A DNA stretch of 64,000 nucleotides from Avipropionibacterium sp050157065 (GTDB lineage Bacteria; Actinomycetota; Actinomycetes; Propionibacteriales; Propionibacteriaceae), in the NCBI GenBank assembly GCA_050157065.1, contig CP189573.1. One strand, 5' to 3'. The notes beneath the pieces are model-generated. The model was given only the letters and a program-made list of their open reading frames with translations. It was not told the DNA's origin and did no database searches. Made by a program: the position numbers and the translations under genes. Shown in pieces: positions 43,534-52,688 of this stretch; the first letter of the stretch is position 1; each line of letters begins with the position of its first letter.

Positions 43534-45540
43534 ATGGGTTCCGAAGAATTCACTGTCCCCCGACGTACGGTCATCGGCGGCCTGGTCGGGGCGGTCACCG
43601 CCGGCACGCTGGGTGCCACCGGTCTGGCACAGCCGGCCCGGGCCCGAACCAGAGCCAGGTCCCCGATCGTCCGCGGCCCGGCCGTACGACTGGTCTCGGG
43701 CGGGCAACCGCGGGCGGCCATCGTGGTCGAGGAACCCGGCAGCCCACTCGTGGCGGAGGCCGCCCAGGTACTGCAACACCTGGTGGAGCGGTCCTCGGGT
43801 GTCCGTCTCCGGATCGTCGGGCCCGGTGACGCCTTCCCCGAACCGGCCGCTGTACGGCTGGGACGTGGGCCCAAGGCACTCGCCGCGATGGCCGAGGCAG
43901 GTGTCAGCCTGGGCGCCGAACACTACTGGACCCACGCATCCGCCCGGGACGTGCTGGTGGTCGGCAGTGATCATGATCCCGGAACGGACTCCAACAACTA
44001 CGTGAACCGGACCCCGGCCACGATCTGGGGCGTCCAGCGCCTGCTCGACGACTGGCTCGGCGTCCGCTGGCTCTGGCCCGGTGACGGCGGCATCGCCGTA
44101 CCGCGCAGCAGCGAGATCGCCGTCGGACACCACACCGAGCTGCACCGGCCGGCCCAGCTGAACCGACAACTGCGGAACTCACTCAACACCGGGCACTCGC
44201 GAGCCACCAACGCCTGGCTCGCGGAGGATGAACTCACCCGGCTCAACGCCGAGATGTTCGGGTGGGCCGAGGCCCACCACATGGGCACCCGCGAGCGGAT
44301 CGCTGCGCCGCACGCCTTCACGAGCTGGTGGGAACGGTTCGGGGAGACCCATCCGGACTGGTTCGCCGTGCCGCCGAGCGGCGAGGGGTACGCCCAACCG
44401 TGGCCGGTCGCCGAACGCGTCAAACTCCGCATCACGCACCCGGAGGTGGCCGACCAGATCCTGGCCGACTGGCGGGCGGACGGCAGCCCGGCGACCTGGA
44501 GCGTGACCCCCAACGACTCCACCGGCTTCGACACCAGCCCGGAGACGATGGCCACGGACTTCCCGGTCGGCCAGGACCCACTCGACGTGTGGCTCGGCAG
44601 TGGCAACCTGTCGACGCGATTCGTGAAGTTCTGGAACGGTCTGCTCGAGCGCATGCGGGGTGAGCGGCCCGACGTGAAGCTGCTGTCGCTGGCGTACGCA
44701 TGCTATGCCGAGGCCCCACCACCCGAGGCCGGCGTACGCGTGGCCGACGGCACCATCCTCGGTGTGGTGCCGGCCCCCTGGCACCGGACCGGCTGGCAGG
44801 ACTGGTCCGACCGCGGCGCCCAGCACTATCTGCGGCCCAACTGGTGGCACGCGGGGGCGAGCGCGCCCCTGTTGCCGCTCCAGCTCGAGGGAGGCTTCGT
44901 CGAGTTCACCCAGGCGCACAACTCGGCCGGCTTCGACTTCGATTCGGTGATGGGGTTCTGGGGCAGTCAGAACCCGCGCTACTACATGACCGCCCGGCTG
45001 AGCTCCCGGCCCGAACTGACCCCCGACGACGTGATCGAGGAGTACCTGACCACCTTCGGTGGTGCGGCCGATGCCGTCGGCGCCTACCTGGCGCACTGGG
45101 AGGACTTCACGACGCGGGCGTCCTACCCGTTGGGCTATCCCAACTATGAAGTGCAGGATCCCGACGGTCTCTACTCCCGCGCCGTACGTGACCACGGGAT
45201 CCACCCCGGCATCACGAAGGGCTCGATCGAGGCCCTGGCGTACCTGTTCGGTGACGACGTCGTGCAGCCGGCAGGAGAGATCTTGGCACAGGCTCGGACC
45301 GACGCCGCCGGGGATACCGACGTCCTCGACCGGATCAGTTTCCTCTCGGACGGACTCACCGAGCTGACCACGGTCCGCAACACGTTGGTGCTCGGCAAGC
45401 AGGACCCCGACGGCATGGCTTTCCGTACCGCGGCGGGGGAGTTGCTCGAGCTCCGGAAGGAACTCACCAGCCGGCACGCGGTGTACGGCGAGGTCGCATA
45501 CTGGCGGGAGCAGGCCTTCGACCAGCCCACCTCGATCTGA
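43534..45540 (+). CDS. Tat-exported DUF4838 protein (putative glycoside hydrolase)
   Basis: The 668-residue protein begins MGSEEFTVPRRTVIGGLVGA, a twin-arginine signal with cleavage likely after AQPARA. An N-terminal GH20b/GH67-like alpha/beta domain (about 40-170, VVEEPGSPLVAEAAQVLQHL) precedes a TIM-barrel-like DUF4838 region with the ATIWGVQRLLDDWLGVRWLW segment and TSWWERFGETHPDWFAV. Members are found in glycan utilisation gene sets, so an extracellular polysaccharide-active enzyme is inferred; the substrate is unknown. The ATG at 43534 follows AGAGGAG. No linked sugar genes are present. Confidence 0.78.
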   Translation: MGSEEFTVPRRTVIGGLVGAVTAGTLGATGLAQPARARTRARSPIVRGPAVRLVSGGQPRAAIVVEEPGSPLVAEAAQVLQHLVERSSGVRLRIVGPGDAFPEPAAVRLGRGPKALAAMAEAGVSLGAEHYWTHASARDVLVVGSDHDPGTDSNNYVNRTPATIWGVQRLLDDWLGVRWLWPGDGGIAVPRSSEIAVGHHTELHRPAQLNRQLRNSLNTGHSRATNAWLAEDELTRLNAEMFGWAEAHHMGTRERIAAPHAFTSWWERFGETHPDWFAVPPSGEGYAQPWPVAERVKLRITHPEVADQILADWRADGSPATWSVTPNDSTGFDTSPETMATDFPVGQDPLDVWLGSGNLSTRFVKFWNGLLERMRGERPDVKLLSLAYACYAEAPPPEAGVRVADGTILGVVPAPWHRTGWQDWSDRGAQHYLRPNWWHAGASAPLLPLQLEGGFVEFTQAHNSAGFDFDSVMGFWGSQNPRYYMTARLSSRPELTPDDVIEEYLTTFGGAADAVGAYLAHWEDFTTRASYPLGYPNYEVQDPDGLYSRAVRDHGIHPGITKGSIEALAYLFGDDVVQPAGEILAQARTDAAGDTDVLDRISFLSDGLTELTTVRNTLVLGKQDPDGMAFRTAAGELLELRKELTSRHAVYGEVAYWREQAFDQPTSI

Positions 45541-45791
45541 ACGTTGCGGCGGGTCGGGCTGAACGTTGCGGCGGTCGGCCAACCCCTCCCGGCCCGCCGC
45601 CCGCCGCGACGGCGCGATGCAAGCAGGCGGGCCACAATTCGGTCCGCAATGTCGTACACCACAGGCGGTGTCGTCCCTAGTCGGAGTGGTGTGTCGCCTC
45701 CTGCCGCGTGATTTGGGACCGACACACGTCCCTGTGGTAAAGCACCCCCGGTTATGGGGCATTTTGGGTCATGGGTTAAAGTCGTTGTCCG

Positions 45792-46313
45792 ATGCCTGTT
45801 CTGACCACAGATGACCGGGGGCTTCGTCGGGACTCCGACGTTGAGCTCCGACACCCAACAGTCGCTGATGGGGCGACGATGTGGCGGATGGCCGGCGAGT
45901 CCGAGGTGTTGGACGTGAACGCCTCGTACGCCTATCTGTTGTGGGCACGCGACTTCGCCGCAACCTCCGTGATCGCTACGGACCCCACCGGCGAGCCGTG
46001 TGGCTTCGTCACCGGCTACCGACGACCCGACCAACCTGACACGCTGATGATCTGGCAGGTCGCCGTCGATGCCCGGATGCGGGGACGGGGGCTGGCCCGG
46101 CAGATGCTGGACCACCTGACGGCCAGGGTGCCGTCCATCACCGCCCTGGAGACGACGATCACCGCCGACAACGAGGCGTCGATCGCCCTCTTCAGCTCCT
46201 TTGCCCGGGGGCAGGGCGCCACGCTGCGCACCGAGCCACTGTTCGGGGCCGCCGACTTCCCCGACGGCCACGACGCCGAGGAGCTCTACCGCATCAGCCC
46301 CATCGGCGGCTGA
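45792..46313 (+). CDS. ectA: L-2,4-diaminobutyrate acetyltransferase
   Basis: EctA acetylates diaminobutyrate with acetyl-CoA, the second step of ectoine synthesis. The 173-residue GNAT-fold protein has the acetyl-CoA loop VDARMRGRGLARQML and the EctA-typical ESEVLDVNASYAYLLWARDF and ETTITADNEASIALF. It heads the ectABCD cluster. The 251-bp region before it holds the presumed osmotically controlled promoter and a 14-bp direct repeat (TGAACGTTGCGGCG, twice) near the end of the previous gene; no clear -35/-10 pair was found. Confidence 0.95.
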   Translation: MPVLTTDDRGLRRDSDVELRHPTVADGATMWRMAGESEVLDVNASYAYLLWARDFAATSVIATDPTGEPCGFVTGYRRPDQPDTLMIWQVAVDARMRGRGLARQMLDHLTARVPSITALETTITADNEASIALFSSFARGQGATLRTEPLFGAADFPDGHDAEELYRISPIGG

Positions 46314-46407
46314 ACCCACGATTTCCCCGAAACACCGAGTCCGAACGTCCAACATCAGCCCCGGCGCACCGATCAGCGCGACCGGGGCAACACCCCGGAG
46401 GTGCCGC

Positions 46408-47745
46408 ATGACCGCCACGACAACCCAGACCACCACCATCGACGCCACTGATCCGGAGCCTGCCAAGCCCGGGGCCGGTGCGACCGCAGCCGGCCTCGAC
46501 ACGCGCATCTTCGAGGAGCGCGAGTCGCAGGTCCGCAGCTACAGCCGCAGCTGGCCGACAGTCTTCAGCCGGGCCAAGGGCCCCCGCGTGTTCGCCGAGG
46601 ACGGCACCGCCTACCTCGACTTCTTCGCCGGCGCCGGCGCGCTCAACTACGGGCACAACAATGCGGAGATCATCAAGCCGTTGATCGAGTACCTGACCGG
46701 CGACGGCATCATGCATTCGCTCGACATGTACACCACGGCGAAGCGTGACTTCCTGAGCAGCTTCACCAAGCTGGTGCTCGAGCCGCGCGGGATGGACTAC
46801 AAGGTGATGTTCCCCGGCCCGACCGGGACCAACGCCGTCGAGGCCGCGCTGAAGTTGGCCCGCAAGATCACCGGTCGGCAGCACGTGCTGTCCTTCACCA
46901 ACGCGTTCCACGGCATGACCCTGGGCTCGCTGTCGGTTACCGGCAACTCGATGAAGCGGATGGGCGCGGGCATCCCGCTCACCAACACCTCCAAGATCCC
47001 GTACGACGACTACTTCTCCGGATCCGTCGACGACTTCCTGTGGCTCGAGCGGGTGCTGGCCGACAGCGGGTCGGGCGTCGACAAGCCGGCCGCGATCATC
47101 GTCGAGACCGTCCAGGGTGAAGGTGGCCTCAACGCCGCCCGTGCCGAGTGGCTCCGTGCGCTGTCGGAGCTGTGCCGTGAGCACGACATCCTGCTGATCG
47201 TCGACGACGTTCAGGCCGGCTGCGGCCGTACCGGCACGTTCTTCAGCTTCGAGGAAGCCGGCATCGTGCCCGACATCGTCTGCCTGTCGAAGTCGCTGTC
47301 CGGCTCCGGGCAGCCGCTGGCGGTCACGCTGCTGCGCCCCGAGCTCGACGAGTGGTCGCCCGGCGAGCACAACGGCACCTTCCGCGGCAACAACCCGGCC
47401 TTCGTGACCGGCCGGGCCGCCTTGGACCTCTACTGGGGCGACGATGCGTTCGCCGCGTCGGTACGCGAGCGCTCGGCCGAGCTGCACGCCGGCCTGGGCC
47501 GGATCGCCGAGGCCCACGGGGGCACGCTGCGGGGCCGCGGCCTGCTGTGCGGGATCGCCTTCCCCGACGACGCGACCGCCGGTGCGGTGTCGCGTGCGGC
47601 CTTCGAGCGCGGGCTGCTGGTGGAGACCTCCGGGCCCGAGAGCGAGGTCCTCAAGACCATGCCGCCGCTGACCATCACTCCGGCCGAGCTGGCCGAGGGC
47701 ATCGACATCATCGAGCAGTCCGCCCAGCACGTGCTCGGCAACTGA
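46408..47745 (+). CDS. ectB: L-2,4-diaminobutyrate-2-oxoglutarate aminotransferase
   Basis: EctB makes diaminobutyrate from aspartate semialdehyde with glutamate as donor and PLP as cofactor. The ATG at 46408 is preferred over upstream starts because it follows GGAGG and begins just before the disordered MTATTTQTTTIDATDPEP leader. Family features are FEERESQVRSYSRSWPTVF, AYLDFFAGAGALNYGHNN, the PLP aspartate in IVDDVQAGCGRTG and the Schiff-base lysine in VCLSKSLSGSGQP. The 445 residues match the family length with a leader of about 30 residues. Confidence 0.96.
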   Translation: MTATTTQTTTIDATDPEPAKPGAGATAAGLDTRIFEERESQVRSYSRSWPTVFSRAKGPRVFAEDGTAYLDFFAGAGALNYGHNNAEIIKPLIEYLTGDGIMHSLDMYTTAKRDFLSSFTKLVLEPRGMDYKVMFPGPTGTNAVEAALKLARKITGRQHVLSFTNAFHGMTLGSLSVTGNSMKRMGAGIPLTNTSKIPYDDYFSGSVDDFLWLERVLADSGSGVDKPAAIIVETVQGEGGLNAARAEWLRALSELCREHDILLIVDDVQAGCGRTGTFFSFEEAGIVPDIVCLSKSLSGSGQPLAVTLLRPELDEWSPGEHNGTFRGNNPAFVTGRAALDLYWGDDAFAASVRERSAELHAGLGRIAEAHGGTLRGRGLLCGIAFPDDATAGAVSRAAFERGLLVETSGPESEVLKTMPPLTITPAELAEGIDIIEQSAQHVLGN

Positions 47746-47770
47746 GTCCCCAACCAAAGAAGGAGAACAC

Positions 47771-48226
47771 ATGATCGTCACCCACCTCAGTGACCTCGAC
47801 GGCACCGAACGTGACGTGAAGGCGCCGACCTGGCGCAGCCGCCGCTTCGTGCTGGCCCGCGAAGGCGTCGGATTCTCGTTCCACGACACCGTGCTGTACG
47901 CAGGCACCGAGACGTCGATGTGGTACGCCAACCACATCGAGGCCGTCTACTGCGTCGGTGGCGAGGGCGAGCTGATCAATGACGAGACCGGCGAGGTGCA
48001 CGAGCTGCGTGACGGCACGATGTACCTGCTGAACGGCCACGAGCACCACCGGGTGAAGGCGACCACCGACCTGCGGATGGCCTGCGTGTTCAACCCCCCG
48101 GTGACCGGAGCCGAGGTGCACGACGAGAATGGGGTGTACCCCCTCATCGTGGAAGACCCCGTACCGACGACTGAATCGAGTACGACAACACAGAATCCGA
48201 ACGAGAACCAGGAGGTACCGGCATGA
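47771..48226 (+). CDS. ectC: L-ectoine synthase
   Basis: EctC cyclises N-gamma-acetyl-diaminobutyrate to ectoine. It is a cupin of 151 residues, starting MIVTHLSDLDGTERDVKAPT. It carries SFHDTVLYAGTETSMWYANH, IEAVYCVGGEGEL, and the HELRDGTMYLLNGHEHHRV metal-binding strands. The last 20 residues (TTESSTTTQNPNENQ) are a polar extension beyond the normal end. AAGGAG precedes the start. It overlaps ectD by four bases (ATGA). Confidence 0.97.
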   Translation: MIVTHLSDLDGTERDVKAPTWRSRRFVLAREGVGFSFHDTVLYAGTETSMWYANHIEAVYCVGGEGELINDETGEVHELRDGTMYLLNGHEHHRVKATTDLRMACVFNPPVTGAEVHDENGVYPLIVEDPVPTTESSTTTQNPNENQEVPA

Positions 48227-49113
48227 CGACAGCACCAGAGATCCAAGACGTCTATCCGACCCGTGCGGAAGGCTTCACCGAGATCGAACGACAGGATCCG
48301 GTGGTGTGGGAAGGTGTCGACGGTCCGATCGACGCCGCGACGCTGAAGAGCTTCGACGAGAAGGGCTACCTGAGCGTCGAGCAGCTCGTCACCCCCGAGG
48401 AGGTCGAGGAGTTCCGCGCCGAGCTCAAGCGGCTCTCCGACGACCCGAAGGTCCGGGCTGACGAGCGCACCGTCGTGGAGCGACAGTCGCAGGAGGTGCG
48501 CTCCATCTTCGAGGTGCACAAGATCAGCGAGGTGTTCAACCGGATCGCCAACGACCCCCGTGTCGTCGGCCGGGCCCGTCAGATCTTGGGCTCCGACGTG
48601 TACATGCATCAGTCGCGGGTCAACTTCAAGCCCGGGTACGACGGCAAGGAGTTCTACTGGCACTCCGACTTCGAGACCTGGCACGCCGAGGACGGGATGC
48701 CGCGGATGCGTGCGGTCAGCATGTCGATCTCGTTGACCGACAACTACTCGTTCAACGGTCCGCTGATGATCATGCCGGGCTCGCACAAGACCTACATCTC
48801 CTGTGGCGGTGCCACCCCCGACGACAACTACAAGTCGTCGCTGGTCCAGCAGGAGGCCGGCACCCCCGATCACGACAGCCTCGCTCGGCTCGCCGATCGG
48901 CACGGCATCGACGTGCTCGCGGGTGCGGCCGGTGGCGCGACCATGTTCGACTGCAACTGCATGCACGGGTCGAACGGCAACATCACGCCGTTCCCGCGCT
49001 CGAACGTGTTCATGGTCTTCAACAGCGTGGAGAACACCTGCGTCGAGCCGTTCGCGGCCGCGCAGCCGCGCCCGCCGTTCATCGGCTCCCGCGACTTCAC
49101 CCCGCTGGGCTGA
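48223..49113 (+). CDS. ectD: Ectoine 5-hydroxylase
   Basis: EctD converts ectoine to 5-hydroxyectoine using iron, 2-oxoglutarate and O2. The 296 residues contain the iron ligands in FYWHSDFETWHAEDGMPRMR (His-x-Asp) and the distal His in CMHGSNGNITPFPRSN. The ectoine-binding QSRVNFKPGYDGKEF block and VFNSVENTCVEPF at the end are also present. It is the last gene of a complete ectABCD operon, so the cell can make both ectoine and hydroxyectoine for osmo- and thermoprotection. Confidence 0.97.
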   Translation: MTTAPEIQDVYPTRAEGFTEIERQDPVVWEGVDGPIDAATLKSFDEKGYLSVEQLVTPEEVEEFRAELKRLSDDPKVRADERTVVERQSQEVRSIFEVHKISEVFNRIANDPRVVGRARQILGSDVYMHQSRVNFKPGYDGKEFYWHSDFETWHAEDGMPRMRAVSMSISLTDNYSFNGPLMIMPGSHKTYISCGGATPDDNYKSSLVQQEAGTPDHDSLARLADRHGIDVLAGAAGGATMFDCNCMHGSNGNITPFPRSNVFMVFNSVENTCVEPFAAAQPRPPFIGSRDFTPLG

Positions 49114-49138
49114 GTGACGGGCACCAGCTGAACCACGA

Positions 49139-49177
49139 ACAACGGCGCCGCAGTGATCATCACTGCGGCGCCGTTGT
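49139..49177. terminator. Strong bidirectional terminator after ectD
   Basis: Two 19-base arms are perfectly complementary around a single central base (arm core GGCGCCGCAGTGAT). It lies 26 bp after ectD and 24 bp before the stop of the convergent DUF2510 gene. The strand after the hairpin reads TGTCGTCGG. It can serve both transcripts. Confidence 0.85.
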
Positions 49178-49200
49178 CGTCGGTCAGGTTGGTTGTCGAG

Positions 49201-50148
49201 TCAGCCCTTCTGGGTGGAGCCGATGACCTCGTTGACGTGTCCCTCCGCGGTGGCGTCACCCTTGGGCCAAAAACCCATCAGGCTGGCGAACCTGGCCGGC
49301 TGACCGGAGTCGAGCACGATGATCGTCACCCGGGTCTCCGGCGGCGTACCGCCCTCGTTGTCGGTGATGTCGATGACACGCTGCCAGCCCTGCATCCCGC
49401 CGATGGTGACCGCCTCGGAGCTGACCTCGGTCATCGGGTACTCCTTGTCGTTCCACGGGCCGTACGTGGTCAGGCACTCGACGTAGTCGGCCGAGGCCTT
49501 CTCCGGCTCGGTGAACCCGTTGCGGTTGTGGAGGCCACCCAAGGCCACCCCGGCGGCCATGTCGGCCTCCGGCCCGGCCTCGATGGTGCCCCAGGCGGCC
49601 TGGTCGTCCAGCCAGGTCCACTGGGTCTTGTCGAACCGGAAGCCCCAGTCCGCACGGCCGGTGATGGTGACGCCGGTGCTGGTGTAGGTCTCGGACTTCG
49701 TGCCGAGGGCGGTGCCGTTGCCGCCGGCGCAGTTGAGCTCGCCCACCTCTCCGCCACCGCCGCCACCGCTGCCGCCGCCACCGGGGGTCGGTTCGGTGCC
49801 CGGGGTCTGCTCGGTGCCGGGCGTGTTCACGCCGGGAGAGACGGGGGGCTCCGGGGGACCGTCTCCGCCGATCAACCGCGGCACGAACACGATGCCGGCC
49901 ACCACGAGCGCGACCACGACGACCCCGATGCCCACCAGCAACGCGATCTTGCCACCCGAGGTCGATCCGCCGGGCGCGCCGGGGGCACCGGTGCCGCCAC
50001 CGGGTGGGCCCGCGGGCGCACTGGACCCGGGGTCGGGGAAGGGCGTGGCCGGGTTGTACGTGGTGTCCTCACGCCACGTGCTGCCGTCCCAGAAGCGGAG
50101 CCGACCCGAGACACCGGCCGGGTCGGGGTACCAACCGGGCGGGTTCAT
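49201..50148 (-). CDS. DUF2510 domain membrane protein
   Basis: The 315-residue protein begins MNPPGWYPDPAGVSGRLRFW, a DUF2510 domain (about 3-35). A Pro/Gly-rich linker, one membrane helix (about 70-95, ALLVGIGVVVVALVVAGIVF), a second Pro/Gly/Thr linker with a run of glycines, and an extracellular domain of about 180 residues (TGRADWGFRFDKTQWTWLDD) follow. Cysteines in ELNCAGG and VECLTTYG could form a disulfide. The function is unknown. It is convergent with ectD and divergent from the phosphatidyltransferase gene. Confidence 0.8.
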   Translation of the reverse strand: MNPPGWYPDPAGVSGRLRFWDGSTWREDTTYNPATPFPDPGSSAPAGPPGGGTGAPGAPGGSTSGGKIALLVGIGVVVVALVVAGIVFVPRLIGGDGPPEPPVSPGVNTPGTEQTPGTEPTPGGGGSGGGGGGEVGELNCAGGNGTALGTKSETYTSTGVTITGRADWGFRFDKTQWTWLDDQAAWGTIEAGPEADMAAGVALGGLHNRNGFTEPEKASADYVECLTTYGPWNDKEYPMTEVSSEAVTIGGMQGWQRVIDITDNEGGTPPETRVTIIVLDSGQPARFASLMGFWPKGDATAEGHVNEVIGSTQKG

Positions 50149-50281
50149 CGGGCGGCTCCGGGACTGGTCGGATGATCAAGTTCGAGGATGCTCACGTGGA
50201 TCGATGCTACCGGGTGAGGGACCACGATCACGGTCGTGACGGCGACCTCCGGGGTGTCGCCGACGGGTAGGCTGACGGTAA

Positions 50282-50965
50282 ATGACTCCCTCGCACCTCC
50301 CCGAACAACGAGCTTCGGTGCTCAACGTCCCGAACACGATCACGGTTGCTCGACTTGTGCTGCTGACACCCCTGGTGATCTACCTGATGTCGAGCCCGGA
50401 CACCCGGGTGCTGGCGACGGTGGCGGTTGCGGTGTTCTCCGGAACGGACTGGATCGACGGCTTCCTGGCTCGTCGGCTCAACCAGGTGACCGAGTTCGGA
50501 CGGGTGTTCGACCCGGTGGCCGACCGCTTCGGCATCGGGTTGATCTGCATCGCGATGTTGGTGTTCGGGATCCTGCCGTGGTGGGTGCCGGCCGTGATCG
50601 TGCTGGTCGACGCCGCCATCCTGTTCGTCGGCATCGGCCGACGCTCCCGGGTCAGGCATATGCGCGTCCTGCCCCTGGGCAAGGCACGGACCGCGCTGAT
50701 CATGGTGGGCCTACCGCTGGCCACGCTCGGGGCGAGTGACCTGGCCGCCGCGCCGACGATCCGCGTGGTCGCCCTGGTCGTGCTGGGCGTCGGCATCGCC
50801 GCCCACGCCGTGGTCGGTGTCCGCTACCTGTACGAGTTGCTCCGCCCCCGGCCGGTCGGCGAACTGGAACGCGACGGTGACACCACGGCAACTCGGCCCG
50901 CCGAGGCCGGCGCCGAATCGATCGGTGATCGCAGGAGCCGCAACGGGGGAGACGACGGACCCTGA
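50282..50965 (+). CDS. CDP-alcohol phosphatidyltransferase family protein (PgsA-like)
   Basis: A 227-residue membrane enzyme with about five helices. The family signature DG-AR-G-D-D is complete in GTDWIDGFLARRL-NQVTEFGRVFDPVADRF, which binds the CDP-lipid and two metal ions. Its start (LNVPNTITVARLVLLTPLVI) resembles phosphatidylglycerophosphate synthase. Cardiolipin synthase or phosphatidylinositol-phosphate synthase are alternatives, so no symbol is given. The C-terminal 35 residues are polar and acidic. Its end faces the FAD dehydrogenase gene with 20 bp between stops. Confidence 0.88.
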   Translation: MTPSHLPEQRASVLNVPNTITVARLVLLTPLVIYLMSSPDTRVLATVAVAVFSGTDWIDGFLARRLNQVTEFGRVFDPVADRFGIGLICIAMLVFGILPWWVPAVIVLVDAAILFVGIGRRSRVRHMRVLPLGKARTALIMVGLPLATLGASDLAAAPTIRVVALVVLGVGIAAHAVVGVRYLYELLRPRPVGELERDGDTTATRPAEAGAESIGDRRSRNGGDDGP

Positions 50966-50985
50966 CCCGACGGGCGGCCAAACGG

Positions 50986-52635
50986 TCAGGCGAGTTCAGC
51001 CGCAGCGGCCCGACCGGCGGTCCGACCGGAGAACAGACAGCCACCCAGGAACGTCCCCTCGAGGGCGTTGTAGCCGTGCATCCCGCCACCACCGAAGCCG
51101 GCGACCTCACCGGCGGCGTACAACCCGGGCACCGGATGCCCGTCGTGCCCGAGGACCCGGCCCTGCAGGTCGGTCTCCAACCCACCGAGCGTCTTGCGGG
51201 TCAGCACGTGCAGCCGGACCGCGACCAACGGTCCGTGCACCGGGTCGGTCAACCGGTGGGGCGGAGCGACCCGGACGAGCCGGTCACCGCGGAACCTGCG
51301 GGCACCCCGGATCGCCGCCAGCTGGGTGTCCTTGCCGAACGGGTTGCCCAGTTGGGCGTCCCGCGCCGACACCTCGGCGGTGACCTGTTCGTACGACAGC
51401 AGCGGCTCGTCGGTCAGCGCGTTCATCCGGTCGACCAAGGACCCGAGATCCTCTGCGGTCACCCAGTCCGCGCCCCGATCGAGGAAGGCCTTCACCGGGG
51501 CACTGGCGGCAGGACCGAGCCGGCCCGCGAGGAGGCGCAGGTCGCGGCCGGTCAGGTCCGGGTTCTGCTCCGACCCCGACAGCGTGAACTCCTTCGCCAC
51601 GATGGTGTGGTTGGTGACGAACCAGGAATGGTCGTGCCCGGTACGGCGCAGGTGCGCCAGCGTGCCCAAGGTGTCGAAGCCGGGCAGGTAGGGCGGCGGT
51701 AGCCGGCGACCGGTGGCGTCGAGCCACAGCGACGACGGGCCCGGCAGGATCCTGATGCCGTGCCCCGGCCAGACGGGGGAGTGGTTGATCACGCCCTCGG
51801 TGTAGTGCCACATCCGGTCGCTGTTGATCACCCGCCCACCGGCCTCCCGGGTGATCTCCATCATCCGACCGTCGACGTGGTCGGGCACCCCGGTGACCAT
51901 GTGCTGCGGCGGGGTCCCGAGCCGCTCGGGCCACGCCCGACGGACCAGGTCATGATTGCCGCCGATGCCGCCGGAGGTCACCACCACCGCCCCGGCCAGG
52001 ATCTCGAAGTCGCCCACGACCGTACGGGAACTGGGCCGTCCGCGCTCGGCGTCGGTGGGCTCCAACACCCCACCACGCACCCCGACGGCACGGCCGTCGC
52101 TCATGATCAACTCGTCGACCCGATGCCGGAACAGCCCACGGACCCGACCGTCGCGAGCATGATCAAGAAGGCGCCGGGCGAACGGTTCGACCACGCCCGG
52201 TCCGGTACCCCAGGTGACGTGGAAGCGGGGCACCGAGTTGCCGTGCCCGGTGGCCGTACCGTCACCCCGTTCGGCCCAGCCCACGACGGGGAAGAACCGG
52301 TGGCCCATCGCGTGCAACCAGGCCCGCTGCTCCCCGGCGGCGAAGTCGAGGTACGCCTCGGCCCACCGCCGCGGCCAATGGTCCTCGGGACGGTCGAACC
52401 CGGCACTGCCGAACCAGTCGGACCAGGCGAGCTCCACCGAGTCGACCACACCCATCCGTCGCTGCTCGGGGGAGTCGATGCAGAACAGTCCACCGAACGA
52501 CCAGAACGCCTGCCCACCAAGGGATTGACGTCCCTCCTGCTCGACCAGGCAGACGGTGTGGCCGGCATCGGCCAGCTCCACGGCGGCCACCAAGCCGGCC
52601 AACCCTGCCCCGACAACCAGCACATCGGTGTGCAT
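50986..52635 (-). CDS. FAD-binding dehydrogenase (3-ketosteroid-dehydrogenase-like)
   Basis: The 549-residue flavoprotein starts MHTDVLVVGAGLAGLVAAVE with the dinucleotide-binding GxGxxG and the second FAD contact ELADAGHTVCLVEQEG. GGQAFWSFGGLFCIDSPEQR, the VVTSGGIGGNHDLVRRAWPE strand and the C-terminal AAGEVAGFGGGGMHGYNALEG loop are conserved in this branch of the fumarate reductase/KstD superfamily. These proteins oxidise or reduce unknown substrates and are annotated only as FAD-binding dehydrogenases. It is read after the exonuclease gene on the same strand, 53 bp apart. Confidence 0.88.
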   Translation of the reverse strand: MHTDVLVVGAGLAGLVAAVELADAGHTVCLVEQEGRQSLGGQAFWSFGGLFCIDSPEQRRMGVVDSVELAWSDWFGSAGFDRPEDHWPRRWAEAYLDFAAGEQRAWLHAMGHRFFPVVGWAERGDGTATGHGNSVPRFHVTWGTGPGVVEPFARRLLDHARDGRVRGLFRHRVDELIMSDGRAVGVRGGVLEPTDAERGRPSSRTVVGDFEILAGAVVVTSGGIGGNHDLVRRAWPERLGTPPQHMVTGVPDHVDGRMMEITREAGGRVINSDRMWHYTEGVINHSPVWPGHGIRILPGPSSLWLDATGRRLPPPYLPGFDTLGTLAHLRRTGHDHSWFVTNHTIVAKEFTLSGSEQNPDLTGRDLRLLAGRLGPAASAPVKAFLDRGADWVTAEDLGSLVDRMNALTDEPLLSYEQVTAEVSARDAQLGNPFGKDTQLAAIRGARRFRGDRLVRVAPPHRLTDPVHGPLVAVRLHVLTRKTLGGLETDLQGRVLGHDGHPVPGLYAAGEVAGFGGGGMHGYNALEGTFLGGCLFSGRTAGRAAAAELA

Positions 52636-52688
52636 CGGCGTCTCCTCTCAGACGACGGGCTTGATCACGCTCTCGATCCTGATCACCT

